64,000 nucleotides of DNA, from assembly GCF_032118995.1 (NCBI RefSeq), contig NC_092650.1, positions 1,922,001 to 1,986,000 on the forward strand. The letters are read 5' to 3'. Positions 52,324 through 64,000 of the stretch are shown piece after piece. Within the stretch, counting starts at the first letter, position 1; the number at the start of each line of letters is the position of its first letter. The notes beneath the pieces are model-generated. The model worked only from the letters and a program-made list of their open reading frames with translations. It did not search any database and was not told the origin of the DNA. Source of the DNA: Asterias amurensis. Lineage: Eukaryota > Echinodermata > Asteroidea > Forcipulatida > Asteriidae. A program made the position numbers and the translations under genes.

Positions 52324-52576
52324 CATTTCGCTCCTGTCAAACGTGGAGGGCTTAAGGAAAAGAACATTCTAACAATGACTACTTTACAGGCATGATACTT
52401 GTTCCTCAGAAAAATGTTGAAACATTTTATCAAGTTCGAGGGCTGACCAAATGAGCACATCTTTAAAGCTACTTAATCATAACTTGTCTGATTTTCCGAG
52501 GGCAAAACAATCAGAATTCAGACTTAAGTAGGTTGCTTATTTATATTAAATTATGTTGTTGTTGTTGGTGTTGTTG

Positions 52577-55500
52577 TCATGGCAACACGGTGATCTTCTT
52601 TGTCAGGGTTTGTTTTGGGAACATGAAGTCTCTCATAACTGTATCAATTTCTTCCAGAGCTAGCTGGCAATGTAAACGGATTACGTCATCTTTCTCGATG
52701 CTTAGCGCCAACTTCAGACCGCGGTAGATGTCCCTCATAACATTTTCAAGAACCTGAAATCAATATCATAACAAAGTACATTTTTAAAATAAATTACATT
52801 TTCTTTTTGAAAATTATCATGTTTCTTTTTCCTAAATTCTAAGAACATTTTTCAGATTCTTCAGAGACTAATGGATTAAAATTAGCAGAAATTAAGTTAA
52901 GAATTTTTGCAAAAAATGTGTTTTTACCCCGCAACACATAGGATTTGAACCGCCTCTAGCTTGGTGGTCTGGTAGTATTTATCTTCTCTAGTAAAACAAA
53001 TGCCATGGGTTCGAATCCACCCCAAATTATCCATGAAGGCCCCGACACTAAGGCCTCCTGCCCCTCTCCTAATCCTGGACTTGGTGCCCATTCAAAGCAT
53101 TCTTATAGACTTTCAGAATATCCGATGGTAGTGCCCTTTGCTAAAAACCAACTAGGCCTTAATAACAGTATTATCCCATGGTAAACAAATGTATCTGTTA
53201 CATACAACTGATGGCCTGGCTCAAAAGCCTCATACCTTCAATGCATCCTTCCCAAGTCCCCTGAGAAGGAGGGTGAGTACAAGAACACATGACCTTCTGA
53301 CCTCAACCTGGGGGTCACTCTTCAGGATGGTCATCAGGCAGTTCAGAACCTGTTTTTTAAAAGCAAAAATGAGCAGATTTAAAAATTTCACAATTCATAA
53401 TTTGTCTTTATTTTTCCCTCTTAATCTCTAACATTTGTTTTACTGATTTTGACAAACAACAAAAGCCAAAACGATTTTGACTTGAAGAGTTCTAATGTCT
53501 TCGCTATCTGATACCTTTGGTTAAATAGCAAAAAACTTATGTAAAAAACATGATTTGCAAAGTAAGATCTGAAACCTCGTAAAATCAATACTAATCCCAC
53601 CTCTGGTTTATCTTAAAACCACAACTCTAATCAAGAAAATGTTGACAAGTTTACGTCTCATGACTTGGGTTTGAACAAAACAGATTGACTAGAGCAGGAC
53701 TTGGACTAACGACCTCCAATTTAACAAGCTGGCGCTCTACCAACTGGGCTATCTAGCCTTCTGTTGGTGATTTCCCTATTTAGTCAATGTCTTTGTTCTC
53801 TATGTAGAATTATTTCTCAAGATATGCAAATGTAAAAGATGAAAAACAATCAAAAGGGTAATATTTAAAATTGCGTCTCTCTTGCAATTGTGTTGGTAAA
53901 CTGTTCAGGTTTATTTCAATTTGAATACTACTTTTGTTCATACCTCATGAAGATTTGGACCAAGTGAGAATCGTAACAGTTTACAGACATCAGCCATGTT
54001 GGACAAACTGCTCGCCCTGATCACAGCATCGGTGTCCTGCGCTCCTTGTAAGAATGTACCCAGTAACGTGTTTGCATAGCGGGGTACCAGCTCACCTATC
54101 ATAATAAAATAACAATAAATGTTTTTTTAATAATCGCAGGCCGATATCTAAAATTGTACCTTCTTGTAAACCCAGAGTTTCCAGAAGAGTTTGGGAATTC
54201 ATTTATCTGTATATCAAATGTGTTTGATTGAATTGGGCAAAAAGTGATATTAGACTACAATTGCTAATCAGAATTTCAGTCAAATTTTTAACGATATCCA
54301 ATGTGACACTTTATACAATGGTAACAAAAGATAACATCCAAGTAGAAGGCAACAGTGAACAAAATTCTAAGAACTTTGGGGAAAAGATTTTAAATTTGAA
54401 GACTAAATTGTTCAAGGAACTAACCAAGTGATCTTATGGCTCTAACTAGAGCTTCTCCGAGTTTGACTCTTGTCTCTACTTCTCTTTTCACTTTCTTCTT
54501 GCCACCAACAAACTCCTCACAAAGATGTGGAATGACTCTTTCTGGAAACGCATCTGCTACACATGAAAGGGCCTGGGATAAAAAGGAAGACATTTTAGAC
54601 AATAACTCTTCTACTTTGCATACAATTTTGGATTTGCTTTTAAAACCAGAGCCCAATTTCACAGAGCTACTCAAAATAATTGTTAGCATAACAACCGACT
54701 TGGTAACAAGCAAAGGAGAGCTGTTGATAGTATAAAACATTAAGAGAAACAGCTCCCTCTGAAGTAACGTAGTTTTTGAGAAGGAGGTAATTTCTCAACT
54801 CAAATACTGAAGCCTTTTATTATGCATCTGAAAGCAAACAAAGTTGTGCAAAAACGGTGTTTTTATCTTACATTATTTTCTTGCAACTTCAATGACCAAT
54901 TGAGCCCAGATTTTCAAAAAAGAGTATAATAAATTCTTTTAATTCTATTTGCCAATGAAATACATTAAAAATTAGTGTTAATTTTGTTTTACCTGAATGG
55001 CAGAGAGATAGATATAAGAATCTTCATGATTAAGATTCTCAACAAATATTCCCAGCAGCATATCCGTCTTCTGCATAGCCTTGGGGTCTCTGGCCAGCAG
55101 GAGCTTCCCAAGGACCCTCAGGGCGTGGCCTCTCGTCGGCAAAAGAGGATCGAAGAGTTCTTGAAAAGCCTCATCAAAGTTCTTACTGATAGCTGGCTCT
55201 TCGTCGCTGTGTTGTGAAACCGACGAGTTTGGTCTTTTCTCACTCATTGCTGTTCTGGAAGACTCTGCATTGGCTTCAACTCCAGGACGTGAAGCACCAT
55301 CCTCGTAAATAAGATTTCTATCTATCTGGACATTCCTTTTTTCTGTGGGAGTAACAGGGTCTTCCTTGCTTAGCAAATTGTCTCCAGCATTTTTCTTAGT
55401 CCGATCTTCTATCTTAGAAACTTTTTCTCTGTCCATTGTGAGCTTTGACTTTAAATCCTCAGTTGCTTCCTTCATCGATTCCGACCAGACAGCACCGTGG

Positions 55501-58500
55501 GTTGCTATGGCGATGCGGAGGTCAGTTGCTGTTCTCTGGAGAGGCTCTATTGGGTGGTCATGTGATATTTTCTCCAGTGATGGCAGAAGGTTCATGAGGG
55601 ATTCACGGTTTTCTGAAGTAACCTTTTTCTGTTCACAAAAGAAAAATTGACAACTTTTAAGTACCTGTTCACTCCGACTCTGATTTCTTAACAATCATAC
55701 AGGACTGGAATTTCTTCTTCGAGAGGGCAAGGTCATTTTCACTTTGCAAAGAGCACTTGCATTAGAAAGTCTTAAAGTCCAAAAAAAACTTTTCAAAGGG
55801 GCACCAGTGGCCATAGCCTTGGTGGTCTCTCTGTACTTCAGGCCTGCTGTTCTTGAATTTGTTCTCAAACACAAAATTCTAACCAGTCGCATACATTTTG
55901 GCTTGCATACTTGGCACTAAAACCAGGGAAAAAAAACCAGTGAGAAACCCAGTGTCAGACAAATGTTACATACCTCTAAATCTCCACGCAGTATTGCCGA
56001 TACCAATCCAAGGGCAAGTGTCAACGTCTCGGTTTCAAACACATCGCACGTTTCCCCCTGGCAATCCAACGACGATGCAGCACGATCCAACGTCGCACGA
56101 GCAAACTCCAACATCTGTGAAGTATTCTCTAAGACAGCGGGCCCAAGATCCTCGCAGAGCTTAGACAAGATGGCAAGGACTTGAAGAGAGTGCTGTATAT
56201 GAGTGACTTGAGTGTCTTGAGTCTCTTCTATGTTGAGGAGGATGCGAGAAGGGTCAGGATCTTGGGTATCTTTGGATGATGGTCTTGAAGTGATTGAAGT
56301 TAACTCCTTATAAACAAAACAAAATAAATGGACAAATTACCAAAGACATTGACAAAATAGGGAGACCACCATCATAGGGCTAGATAGATCAGTTGGTGGA
56401 GTGCCGCCACTTTAATCCAGAGTTGTTGGTTCAAATCCCGCTCTGGTAAATTTGTCCTTGTTTTACCCCAAATTATTTAATTAAAATTATAACTTTTAAT
56501 CCAGGCATTCAAAAATTTGACCACTGATACTTGTGTTTATCAGCAAACATTTGAAGGGCAATTAAACGTACTTTGAAGATTATTGATTGGGGAGGATAGT
56601 CAAATATAGTCTTAAAGACTTATTAGCTGAAGTTGAATACTTACTTTCAAGACTAAAATGAAGAAATCTCCAGCAAGTCCCTTAATCTTCAGTTTCTGGA
56701 GTAGATCAAAGACAGTCGCTGCAGTAAGCTCCTGAGACATCAGACTGTCTGCAAACTGCTCTTCAGCTCTGAAGTTGAGAATAAACCCCAGAAAACATTA
56801 AAACACAAACAAAAAGAAGTTAAAGTGACAGGAATAGTCTTGAATTCACATTGGATTCTTAGCAGATGACAATTAAAAATATTGAGTCAATATTTGTGGG
56901 AGTAAAAAAAAAATCTTTTTACAAAAACAATAATTTGAACGGTATTAGATCAAACATTGTGTACCAGAGTGTAAGAAATTATCATGGATCTATTACCTAT
57001 ATTGCTTTTGTGAATGGAAATATTATATGAAAAAATTGAATTAGCTTTTGCAAACTGCTAACCAAACCAAAAGAACCTACAGCATAAATGAAACCAAAAT
57101 TGTTTATGGCCTGACATGTGCAACCAGAACCCAGTGGAAAGACACAATGTGAAAATGCGCCTGGATAAGCACGGGGTAAAACAACAATCCCAGGGCTGAA
57201 AGGGGCTAAAAGGGGGAGGGGAAGAAGAAGTTGATTAGGACAAACCTGATATTTTGCCTGAACATGACAACAGCACCACCTTCAGAACCAGGCGTGAATG
57301 CAATGCCACGATGCACACTCTCAGTCTGGGAATCACGCTGTAGGAAGGATATATTTCCAAGATATTCCAGAGTGGTCTGATGCTCAGAGTTGCAGAAAAA
57401 GTAGAGAAGAATTTCTTCAATCTTGGACCTGAGAAAAGAGATAACATAAAGCACTTGTAGCAACTCACAAAACTGACCATGAAAAGAAAAAATGGAAAAA
57501 AAATTGACTGCTTTGAACGATATGGTTTAAAACTATGCCTACCTCAGTGATCCACGGAGCATTTTATTTTTCAGAGGTGATTACTGTTTTTACTCTGATT
57601 ACGGATTATTCTTCCTGCATGGACATAAACGCTCTAGATTTTCAGTGATAGCTCAAAATCGCTAACTGCTTTTGAAATGAAATTTTCACAGGTTAGTTTG
57701 ATTGTACATGTATGTATCTATCTACATTTATGACAAAAAATCGAATGGTCCCAAAAACCCTTATGTTCCCTTTAATACATTGAAGTTTACCAAACTCAGC
57801 ACAACAACAAAACTTTTCTCAAGCCCTTCTTCGCTTAAGACACTTCTTGAATCAACGTACCTGAGATTACAGACCCCTTGCTTTGCAAAGCAGAGAAGTT
57901 TAAACATGGGATGAACAACTGGTTGCAACATCTTAAGGAGACAGGGGCTCGGATCTGGTAATCCAATGAAGATATGATGAACGTCTTCAATGCATTGAGT
58001 CAGTGTAGGCTCGTCCACAAGAACAAACGGACCGCCATCTTCTGCTGATGCTGGTGCTGAAATAAACACAGGATTTCATAAGCATTGATCAAAATGCAGA
58101 TATATCATATAATATTTACATTTTGTATGCATTTTGTCAAAATAAAATCAATACTTGCTAAGATTACGAAAGGATTACTTTTTAAACATCTTTCCAATCT
58201 ATCCAAATCCAATTTTGGTCATAGTATGACAAATTGGATTTGGTTTAGTTAGTCAAATTGGTGGTTGAATTTTAAAACAAACAAATTGTAAATGTGGTGG
58301 CCAATTGTTTTCTTCTTTGGTAAAACAACTTTTTTAGAGCAGATATCTTTGGTAAACCGCAATTTCAAGACTACATGTAGTCAGTTACCCAGGCGAATTG
58401 TGGATATAGAATGTTATTCTGGCTTTGATGAACACTGTATAATCAGTGCTTTCTCGCGTGGCTCATAAAAGCAACAGAGTATACAATGCTTTAACACACC

Positions 58501-61500
58501 TTGTGTCATTTGGTAATCTGATTTTCTGAACAAACCTCTTTCATGCAGTGTGGCAAGCAGGGGCTCCAGTACTGGACTAATCAGGAAAGTGTTTGCAAGC
58601 TGAGGATGCCTAGTTGTCATGGTAACGATGCAGCTCTGGGCAACACGAAGAACCTGTTTTAGAAGCAGCTTATCTTTGAAGTGAAGAAGCTCCAGGATCT
58701 AATCATATCAGAATTTATAGTTTAGTTTTTTTATTCAAAATTAATAAATCAAATTAAAGTTTAAATATCTTATCTCTGTTCCAACTGAACTATTGGTAAG
58801 TTATTAATTAATGAAATCACTCATTTGTTTAAATTTACAGAACCTGCAACAACTACGCTGCTAGGTAACTTAATGGCGATGTAATTGTTGAGTACAATCA
58901 CAGCTGTTAAACAAAAAGTTAAAAAAAACACAAGATCCATTTTGTAAATCACTACTTTTCCTCCTCTGATGGCCTACATGTCTTTTTTTACTAAACTTTC
59001 AATATCAATAAAGATCATTAGCTTTGATTCCCCAGAGTACTGGGCCCAATCGCAAACAGCTGCTCAGCACAAAAATTTGAAAACAATGAAATTTTACCCT
59101 TGATAAAAACAGGATTACCAACCAAATTTCCTTATGATTTTTAGGATTTGCAAACAACAGCTGAATACCAGTAACAAGCAATGTGCAACAAATGAAAACT
59201 TGGTTGGTAATCCTGTTTTTGTCAAGGAAGAAATTTCATGCTAAGCAAATTTTTGTGCTTAGCAGCTCTATGAAATTGGGCCCTGTTGGACAACAGTGTT
59301 GTTGTGCCCTATGGCATTTTTTGTAGTACTTACTAATTCCATCGCTGCTGTCGCAGGGTTAAAGAATGTGATCCTAAAGAAATCAGCAAATCCAAACCAC
59401 CACGACTCAATTAAGTTGTACCGATTAGTTGAGTGCTATTGAATCTTACCTGTGGACAGACAAGCTTGTAGTATTGATCCACTGTAATGTCTTGAAGAGG
59501 ACAGTTGGTTATCAGATGAGACACTGCGTCACATTTCCTCCAGTTATCTGTGGTAGCTGATGCATTCGCTGCTGCTGATCCTCCTCCTGACAGTAACAAC
59601 AAACATGAGGAAGGTTCAGAAGATAAGAATCAGAAAATCAACCCTGGAGAATAATATACCTCTGATTATACATGGAGTTACTGATTAAGCAAGTCAAGAT
59701 GATTTTGTCATGTGTTACTTAGGGTTTGTTTGTCCTTTTTTTTTCTTCAGTTATTTGGTTTTTGTTTGGGTAGGACAGTTGGTTTGTGCGAAAAGTGCTG
59801 GCCTCCCCCCACAAAGGCCATTTCTAGCAAAAGTCTTATATGCGAGTAGAGTTGTGTGTTGGTTCTCTTCTGTACCACACAGGTTTCCTCTCTCCAAAAA
59901 AATCAAACACTTTAGATCTCAAATGTACTCAGTTGTTTGTTATACGTTGCTTCTTGAAAGTTGTTGCTGCATTCTTCACAATTTAGCTTCTTAGCTGCAA
60001 GTAAGAATGATTAGCCTCAAGCACAATTATTGTTATTATAACTATTAGTTTTTTTAAATTTTGTATTTCGTCATTCTGGCTTTGGAGTTCTTTCAGGAGT
60101 AAGAGGTAGTTTTTTTTATGGGAAGCAGACTTAAAAGATACACATTTGAATCACAGCAACATTCTACATTTGATCCTACCTCCAACATCAAGCAGTCCTC
60201 GAAGCACCCATTGGATTCCTTTGGGCTTTATCAGACGTTCTGTCAAAAGCCTTCCACACTCCTTCTCCAGCCACTGCGGTGCTCGTGGGAGCGGGTTCTG
60301 GCTTCTTTGAGAGCCACTCTTTGGGTTCTGGCTTCTCTGAGAGGCACTCTTTGGGTTTGTCTTTGCCGTTCCTGTTCTTTCATCTCCTGGACCTCCTTGT
60401 AAGAATAGAAGCTCTCTGATCACTAGAGGTTGGTAGGCTCTCTGCAGAAGGCGCTTCAACTGATTTTGAAAGAACTCGACATCCTTTGAGTTTTCAGAAA
60501 GAACAAGTGAATCTTTGTTTTCCCTTCTTTGAGTTGGTTCTGCTACATCTTTTGCCTGGTCGGTTGTATTGTTATCTTTCGTTTGAGACAGTTTTTCAGA
60601 ATGAGAGATCTGAAGAAGAGATGCTAGGAGATCTCCTAAATGTCTTGTTAGAATTAAACCTCCAATAGAAGGCTGTTCAACACATTCTAAGAGTACCTTC
60701 ACTACCTGCTTCAGTCTCTCCGGATTCAGCACAGACTCTCTGCCAATTAATATCTGCCCGAACCCTGACCTCTTCTCCATTGGAATTCCGATGCCCTTCT
60801 GAAGGTTTGGTACCAGTCCAAGACAAACTATAAACTGCAACAGCGTCATGAGATTTTTCTGCTGCCCTACACTGAACGTGTCCGGGGAAAGAGCGGGAGC
60901 CGTATGAGGACCCGGTTTCTCAAGTTTTGTCTTTCCCTGTTCCTTTTTAAACTCCACCATCTGAATAGCGACAGAATCTTTTAGGCCTTGTAACAGAACC
61001 ATACAGTGCTCTGTGTACAACCAGCGTATGTCTTTGCATTCTACTAGTCTTCCCCTCCAGTCTGTGATAACTGACTCAAGTGTAAAGGAGAGGTTACAAC
61101 ATCTCTTATCACTCGCAAGCACTTGGTGTAGTTTTTCAAGAGTTGACTTGAGCGAAAGGTCAAACCTTGTTCCATCATCACATGGGGTCGCTGTGCTTTC
61201 AGTCGCACATTCTGCAGTAAAATTGAAAAGGGTTTTTATTTTCATAAAGATGTAAAAGAACAAGATGGATTTCAATAAAAACATGACAGATTTTGAAAAC
61301 ATAAACTCACAGCAACTGAAAAATTTGTGTGAACAACTGAGCTGAGGTTTTATTTACATTTACTTTTAAACCAATATTATATTATTGCTTGAAAATACAT
61401 TTTGAAACAGTGTGGGACTGTGAGATATTGTAATGTCCTAAATTGTATAGAGAGATATATCTCAAATAAAACAGTTAAATGATAAAACCATGGAGGTAGA

Positions 61501-61830
61501 TACAGAAAAATGTGTTCTCATTTTGATTCTAGTCTCTTCTCATTTAATTTGTGATTCCAGAATAATAAAATCCCTGTGTTCAGATCCAATAAAGATTCCG
61601 AGTCAGCACTGGTCACAGGCAGAAGAAATAGAGTCAGGGCCGGGTAGCGAACCGTGCAATATATTGAAAAAGGAACTAAGGAACTTGCTGAAATGTTCAA
61701 ATAAACACTAGAGGAACTAATGAACAATAATTCAGCTTCTATAATGTGTTTTTTCTTACATACCCGGTGGTTTTGAAGGTGGCGAAACCAACACTTGAAT
61801 CGCTGCATGAAACTCCATGGGCGCAGCCAT
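52577..61830 (-). CDS. TANGO6: TANGO6 homologue (Transport and Golgi organization 6)
   Basis: Helical-repeat protein of the TANGO6/RTP1 family, linked to Golgi organization and, in yeast, RNA polymerase II assembly/import. Exons in gene order: 61764-61830, 60180-61211, 59450-59586, 58536-58698, 57861-58056, 57246-57428, 56645-56768, 55974-56306, 54993-55628, 54425-54572, 53944-54095, 53236-53349, 52577-52753. They total 3462 nt, or 1153 aa (human 1094). The RTP1 C1-type domain is at about residues 915-1050 (DSYIYLSAIQ, RVKLGEALVRAIRSLG, VIRASSLSNMADVC). The C2-type end is at about 1096-1150, finishing LHCQLALEEIDTV and MFPKQTLTKKITVLP. Residues about 790-890 look disordered and charged, as do about 245-330. 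In-frame ATGs lie upstream to 61890, so the protein could be up to 20 residues longer; I chose 61830 for its Kozak context. Confidence 0.93.
53640..53800 (-). repeat. tRNA-derived SINE fragment (6745 family)
   Basis: The minus-strand head GGGCTAGATAGCCCAGTTGG-type sequence (GGCTAGATAGCCCAGTTGGT) with GGTCGTTAGTCCAAG, followed by AATCTGTTTTG. In a TANGO6 intron. Confidence 0.55.
54670..54922 (-). mobile_element. MITE A copy 8, both ends missing
   Basis: It starts inside the element (CTCAAAATAATTGTTAGCAT) and stops after GACCAATTGAGCCCAGATTTT. In a TANGO6 intron. Confidence 0.75.
56340..56465 (+). repeat. tRNA-derived SINE fragment (6745 family)
   Basis: The plus-strand head GGGCTAGATAGATCAGTTGG and B box GGTTCAAATCCCG, preceded by AATAGGGAGACCACC. 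In a TANGO6 intron. Confidence 0.55.
59042..59283. mobile_element. Foldback MITE with GGGCCCAATTTCATAGAGC ends
   Basis: The best copy of the family. The left arm GGGCCCAATCGCAAACAGCT and right arm AGCAGCTCTATGAAATTGGG pair, as do AACAGGATTACCAACCAA and TTGGTTGGTAATCCTGTT further in. In a TANGO6 intron. Confidence 0.85.
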
Positions 61831-62949
61831 CTTGGAAATTGATAACATGGCGTTCATCATTCCCAAGAGGGCGCTTGTCATCAATTCCATTAAAGTAACT
61901 TTCTGTGTTAAATTTGTCCATTTTTACTAAATAATGCATCCAATTTCCCAAAAATTATTCCGGTGTTTTTCTGGAAATAATTTGCTTATAAATTCTAGTT
62001 AATTTGTATAAAATAATGGGCACAAAAAATAAAAATCTAAGATGCAAACAGGTGTTAAAATTATTGTTGCAACATCAGGTTTTATATTGACTTTTTAATT
62101 ATACACCAAAATAAAACAACACAACAGCTTTCTTCTGAATACAACATTCTGGACCTTTTATTTTGATTGATATAATTTTCAAACACTTCATACATGTATA
62201 CATTATTCAATAAATGAAAACAAACCTATTAGAAGACAAAGTTTTCAGGGGGAAATTAGTTACTTTCAATGAAAGCTGACTGATTTAAAAAGTCATAGCA
62301 CTGCAGTACCAATCCTCCAGAGAAATATTTCAATATGAAACACAAATAGATTTGAAAACCTTACTCAATAATGCTGCTTGTTTCAATTGTTGCAATCAAA
62401 ATAAACCTTAAGTATACAAGCTCAAACTCCTTAACAACAAGAAAGCCCCTTTTTTACTGTGATCACTGAATTTGATGAACATTTTCACATGTTTGTTGCA
62501 TGGTGTGTGACGATTGAAAGCTAAAAGATGTAAATTGATGTAATCTTCTGAGCAATCTTACGTCTACTCTTTAAAACATATAAAGCTGTACAAATAAAAA
62601 GATGTCTTCCACTGAAACTTTGTAAAAAAATAAATATCACTTTGGCAAAGATTTGTCCTATTATAGTTCTAACAATCAAATCTAAATTTCACAAGATTAA
62701 ATAACTTCATGGTTAATTAGCAAATCCATATGTCACAGATGCCCGTTATAGATCAAGAATAAAGTCCACATAACAAAGATTTGCCTAAAAGACATTTTTA
62801 ATTGCATTACAAATTTGTAGGGAACCATGATATAGTGGCTAAATTTGGCATGTCTGATCAAAATCCATAAAAAAAAAACCACTGATTTTGTTCATTATTT
62901 TGATATTTCAGTAAAGAAAAATTGAGTGAATCAAATGAACAAAGGACGA

Positions 62950-63335
62950 TATTGCACCCAGGATAACATTACACCAAGGTCAATATTACGCCCAGGTCAA
63001 TATTATTAAAACACATATTGACTGGGATGATTCGGTAACTAATGTACGTCTATTCCCCCTTGGGCCTGTGAGTGACCAGAAGAGGGGCCTATTTCCGGCG
63101 GCCTTCTGCCTCGGATAGGTCCCTTATATGGTCACTCAGAGTCCCTCGGGGGAATAGACGTATACTAGTTACCTCGTTGCCAGTCAATATGTGTATAATA
63201 TTGAACTAGGTCAATATTACGCCAAGGTCAATATTACCCCCAGGTCAATAAAACACCAAGGTCAATATTACACCCAGGTTAATGGATCAACAAGTTCAAT
63301 ATTACACCAGGTCAATATTACACCCAACTAAATAG
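62950..63335. repeat. Minisatellite of AGGTCAATATTACACCC units
   Basis: Units of about 17-18 bp, at least nine recognisable, seven with an exact AGGTCA. They flank a palindromic element at 63011-63194, which splits the array into two parts. Confidence 0.88.
63011..63194. mobile_element. 184-bp palindromic element inside the minisatellite
   Basis: ACACATATTGACTGG at the left is mirrored by CCAGTCAATATGTGT at the right. TACGTCTATTCCCCC, GTGAGTGACCA and CCTATTTCCGGCGG pair with their mirrors towards a centre near 63102. No coding capacity. Confidence 0.9.
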
Positions 63336-63540
63336 AAACTTTCCAATTAGGAAATGGGGCAATCTCTAAGCCATGAAACTACAAAGACATCTATTCTAAT
63401 GTTTAATTTTTACCTTTAGAAAACGTTTTTGTTTTTATTTTATTGGAGAGAGACAAGTTGGGGCCACAGGTTTATCCTTTACTTTTTTAGTGCACTGGCC
63501 AGCAGAACCAGTTAGCTTCACTGGTCATTTTACTGGTCTG

Positions 63541-64000
63541 TTAGCTCATCTGTCCCATATTAAGAAGTGCAATGGCAGTAGAGTTAATAGTTGGCTGCTG
63601 TTGCTGTTTTAAAGTGACCGTCTCTCCCGATGTGACACTGACCACCTCCTGGTCAGGGGTCACCATGATCGTTATCATCCGAGAGCTTCCGGCCATCAGA
63701 TCCTCATCTTGTTGATGCTCTGCGGATTCCTGGTTGGCTTTCTGTCTCTCCATCTCCTGCCGTTGCTGTTCCTCCAAGCCAGACCTGATAGCCTCCAAGT
63801 CCCTCTCAATATCCTCCGTAGAGCGATTTGGGATTTTTCTCTTTTGAGTGATACGTCTTGGCCTGCCTCTTGTTCCACCACGCCCTCTTCTACTCCTCGG
63901 AGCCTCCCTCGTGACTGTGTCGTCAAGCATATGAACCTTCTTAGAGAAACCAGAGTGCCTTAGTCTGACTTGCCTCGTCTTGGTTAAGAGAACTGGATGT
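63541..64000 (-). CDS. C-terminal exon of an AT-hook-like protein, partial
   Basis: An open frame runs from the right edge to a TAA at 63541-63543 (153 residues visible). It shows a basic stretch RRGRGGTRGRPRR, in which RGRPRR resembles an AT-hook core, and then KRKIPNRS. A charged, probably coiled-coil part follows (DIERDLEAIRSGLEEQQRQE), then a Gln-rich end KQQQQPTINSTAI. This suggests a nuclear, DNA-associated protein. I do not recognise the family, and the domains that would settle it lie outside the window. Confidence 0.65.
   Translation of the reverse strand, partial: HPVLLTKTRQVRLRHSGFSKKVHMLDDTVTREAPRSRRGRGGTRGRPRRITQKRKIPNRSTEDIERDLEAIRSGLEEQQRQEMERQKANQESAEHQQDEDLMAGSSRMITIMVTPDQEVVSVTSGETVTLKQQQQPTINSTAIALLNMGQMS

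Larger units (their letters stand above)
61831..63540. other. TANGO6 5' flank and 3' UTR of the right-edge gene
   Basis: No coding region supported. The left part is the TANGO6 5' UTR and promoter (AAGATGGCTGC around the ATG resembles a YY1 site). The rest is AT-rich, probably the 3' UTR of the 63541 gene. AATAAA motifs on the minus strand occur near 63435-63445 and near 62160. The minisatellite and palindrome at 62950-63335 lie inside it. Confidence 0.45.

Noticed and set aside
59334-59373. A 40-bp segment with good acceptor and donor, considered as a TANGO6 exon
   Set aside because: Including it breaks the frame. The flanking exons join directly in phase (CPQ to ILELLHF).

Overview
The window looks like nuclear DNA of a deuterostome invertebrate, most likely an echinoderm of the sea-star type. 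The genes are intron-rich with small exons and GT-AG junctions. They encode animal trafficking, cell-cycle and extracellular proteins, and the introns and spacers are crowded with short foldback elements and tRNA-derived SINEs. The exact species is an inference; nothing in the window proves it.

Layout, left to right. (1) About 0.3-24 kb, minus strand: the whole gene for the AP-1 clathrin adaptor gamma subunit (AP1G1), with 19 coding exons and one non-coding first exon. (2) 27.9-33.5 kb, minus strand: an E2F4/5-type transcription factor in 7 exons, whose third intron is a U12-type AT-AC intron. (3) 35.4-45.9 kb, plus strand: a secreted multidomain protein built from three tandem copies of the exon cassette EGF, CUB, half-EGF, followed by a Thr/Pro-rich linker and an acidic-then-basic tail. 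One of its introns carries, on the opposite strand, seven tandem intron-containing tRNA-Ile(UAU) genes. (4) 48.2-51.3 kb, minus strand: an SDR39U1/YfcH-family epimerase-like protein in 6 exons. (5) 52.3-61.8 kb, minus strand: a TANGO6 (Transport and Golgi organization 6) homologue in 13 coding exons. (6) 63.5 kb to the right edge, minus strand: the last exon of a gene whose product has an AT-hook-like segment; I could not name it.

The exon models were built by hand from splice signals and reading frame. Each of the five complete genes gives a coding length divisible by three with matching intron phases (about 853, 341, 693, 296 and 1153 residues). The genes do not form an operon or shared pathway. 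AP1G1 and TANGO6 both concern Golgi trafficking, but their proximity is probably incidental.

Most of the rest is repeat-derived: a TTAA-bounded MITE family in eight copies, a related family in two copies, several different foldbacks, tRNA-derived SINEs, a LINE 3' end, a minisatellite of AGGTCA-bearing units interrupted by a large palindrome, and a fresh 180-bp tandem duplication just upstream of AP1G1. No rRNA, CRISPR array, or recognisable retrovirus-like or Polinton element was seen.
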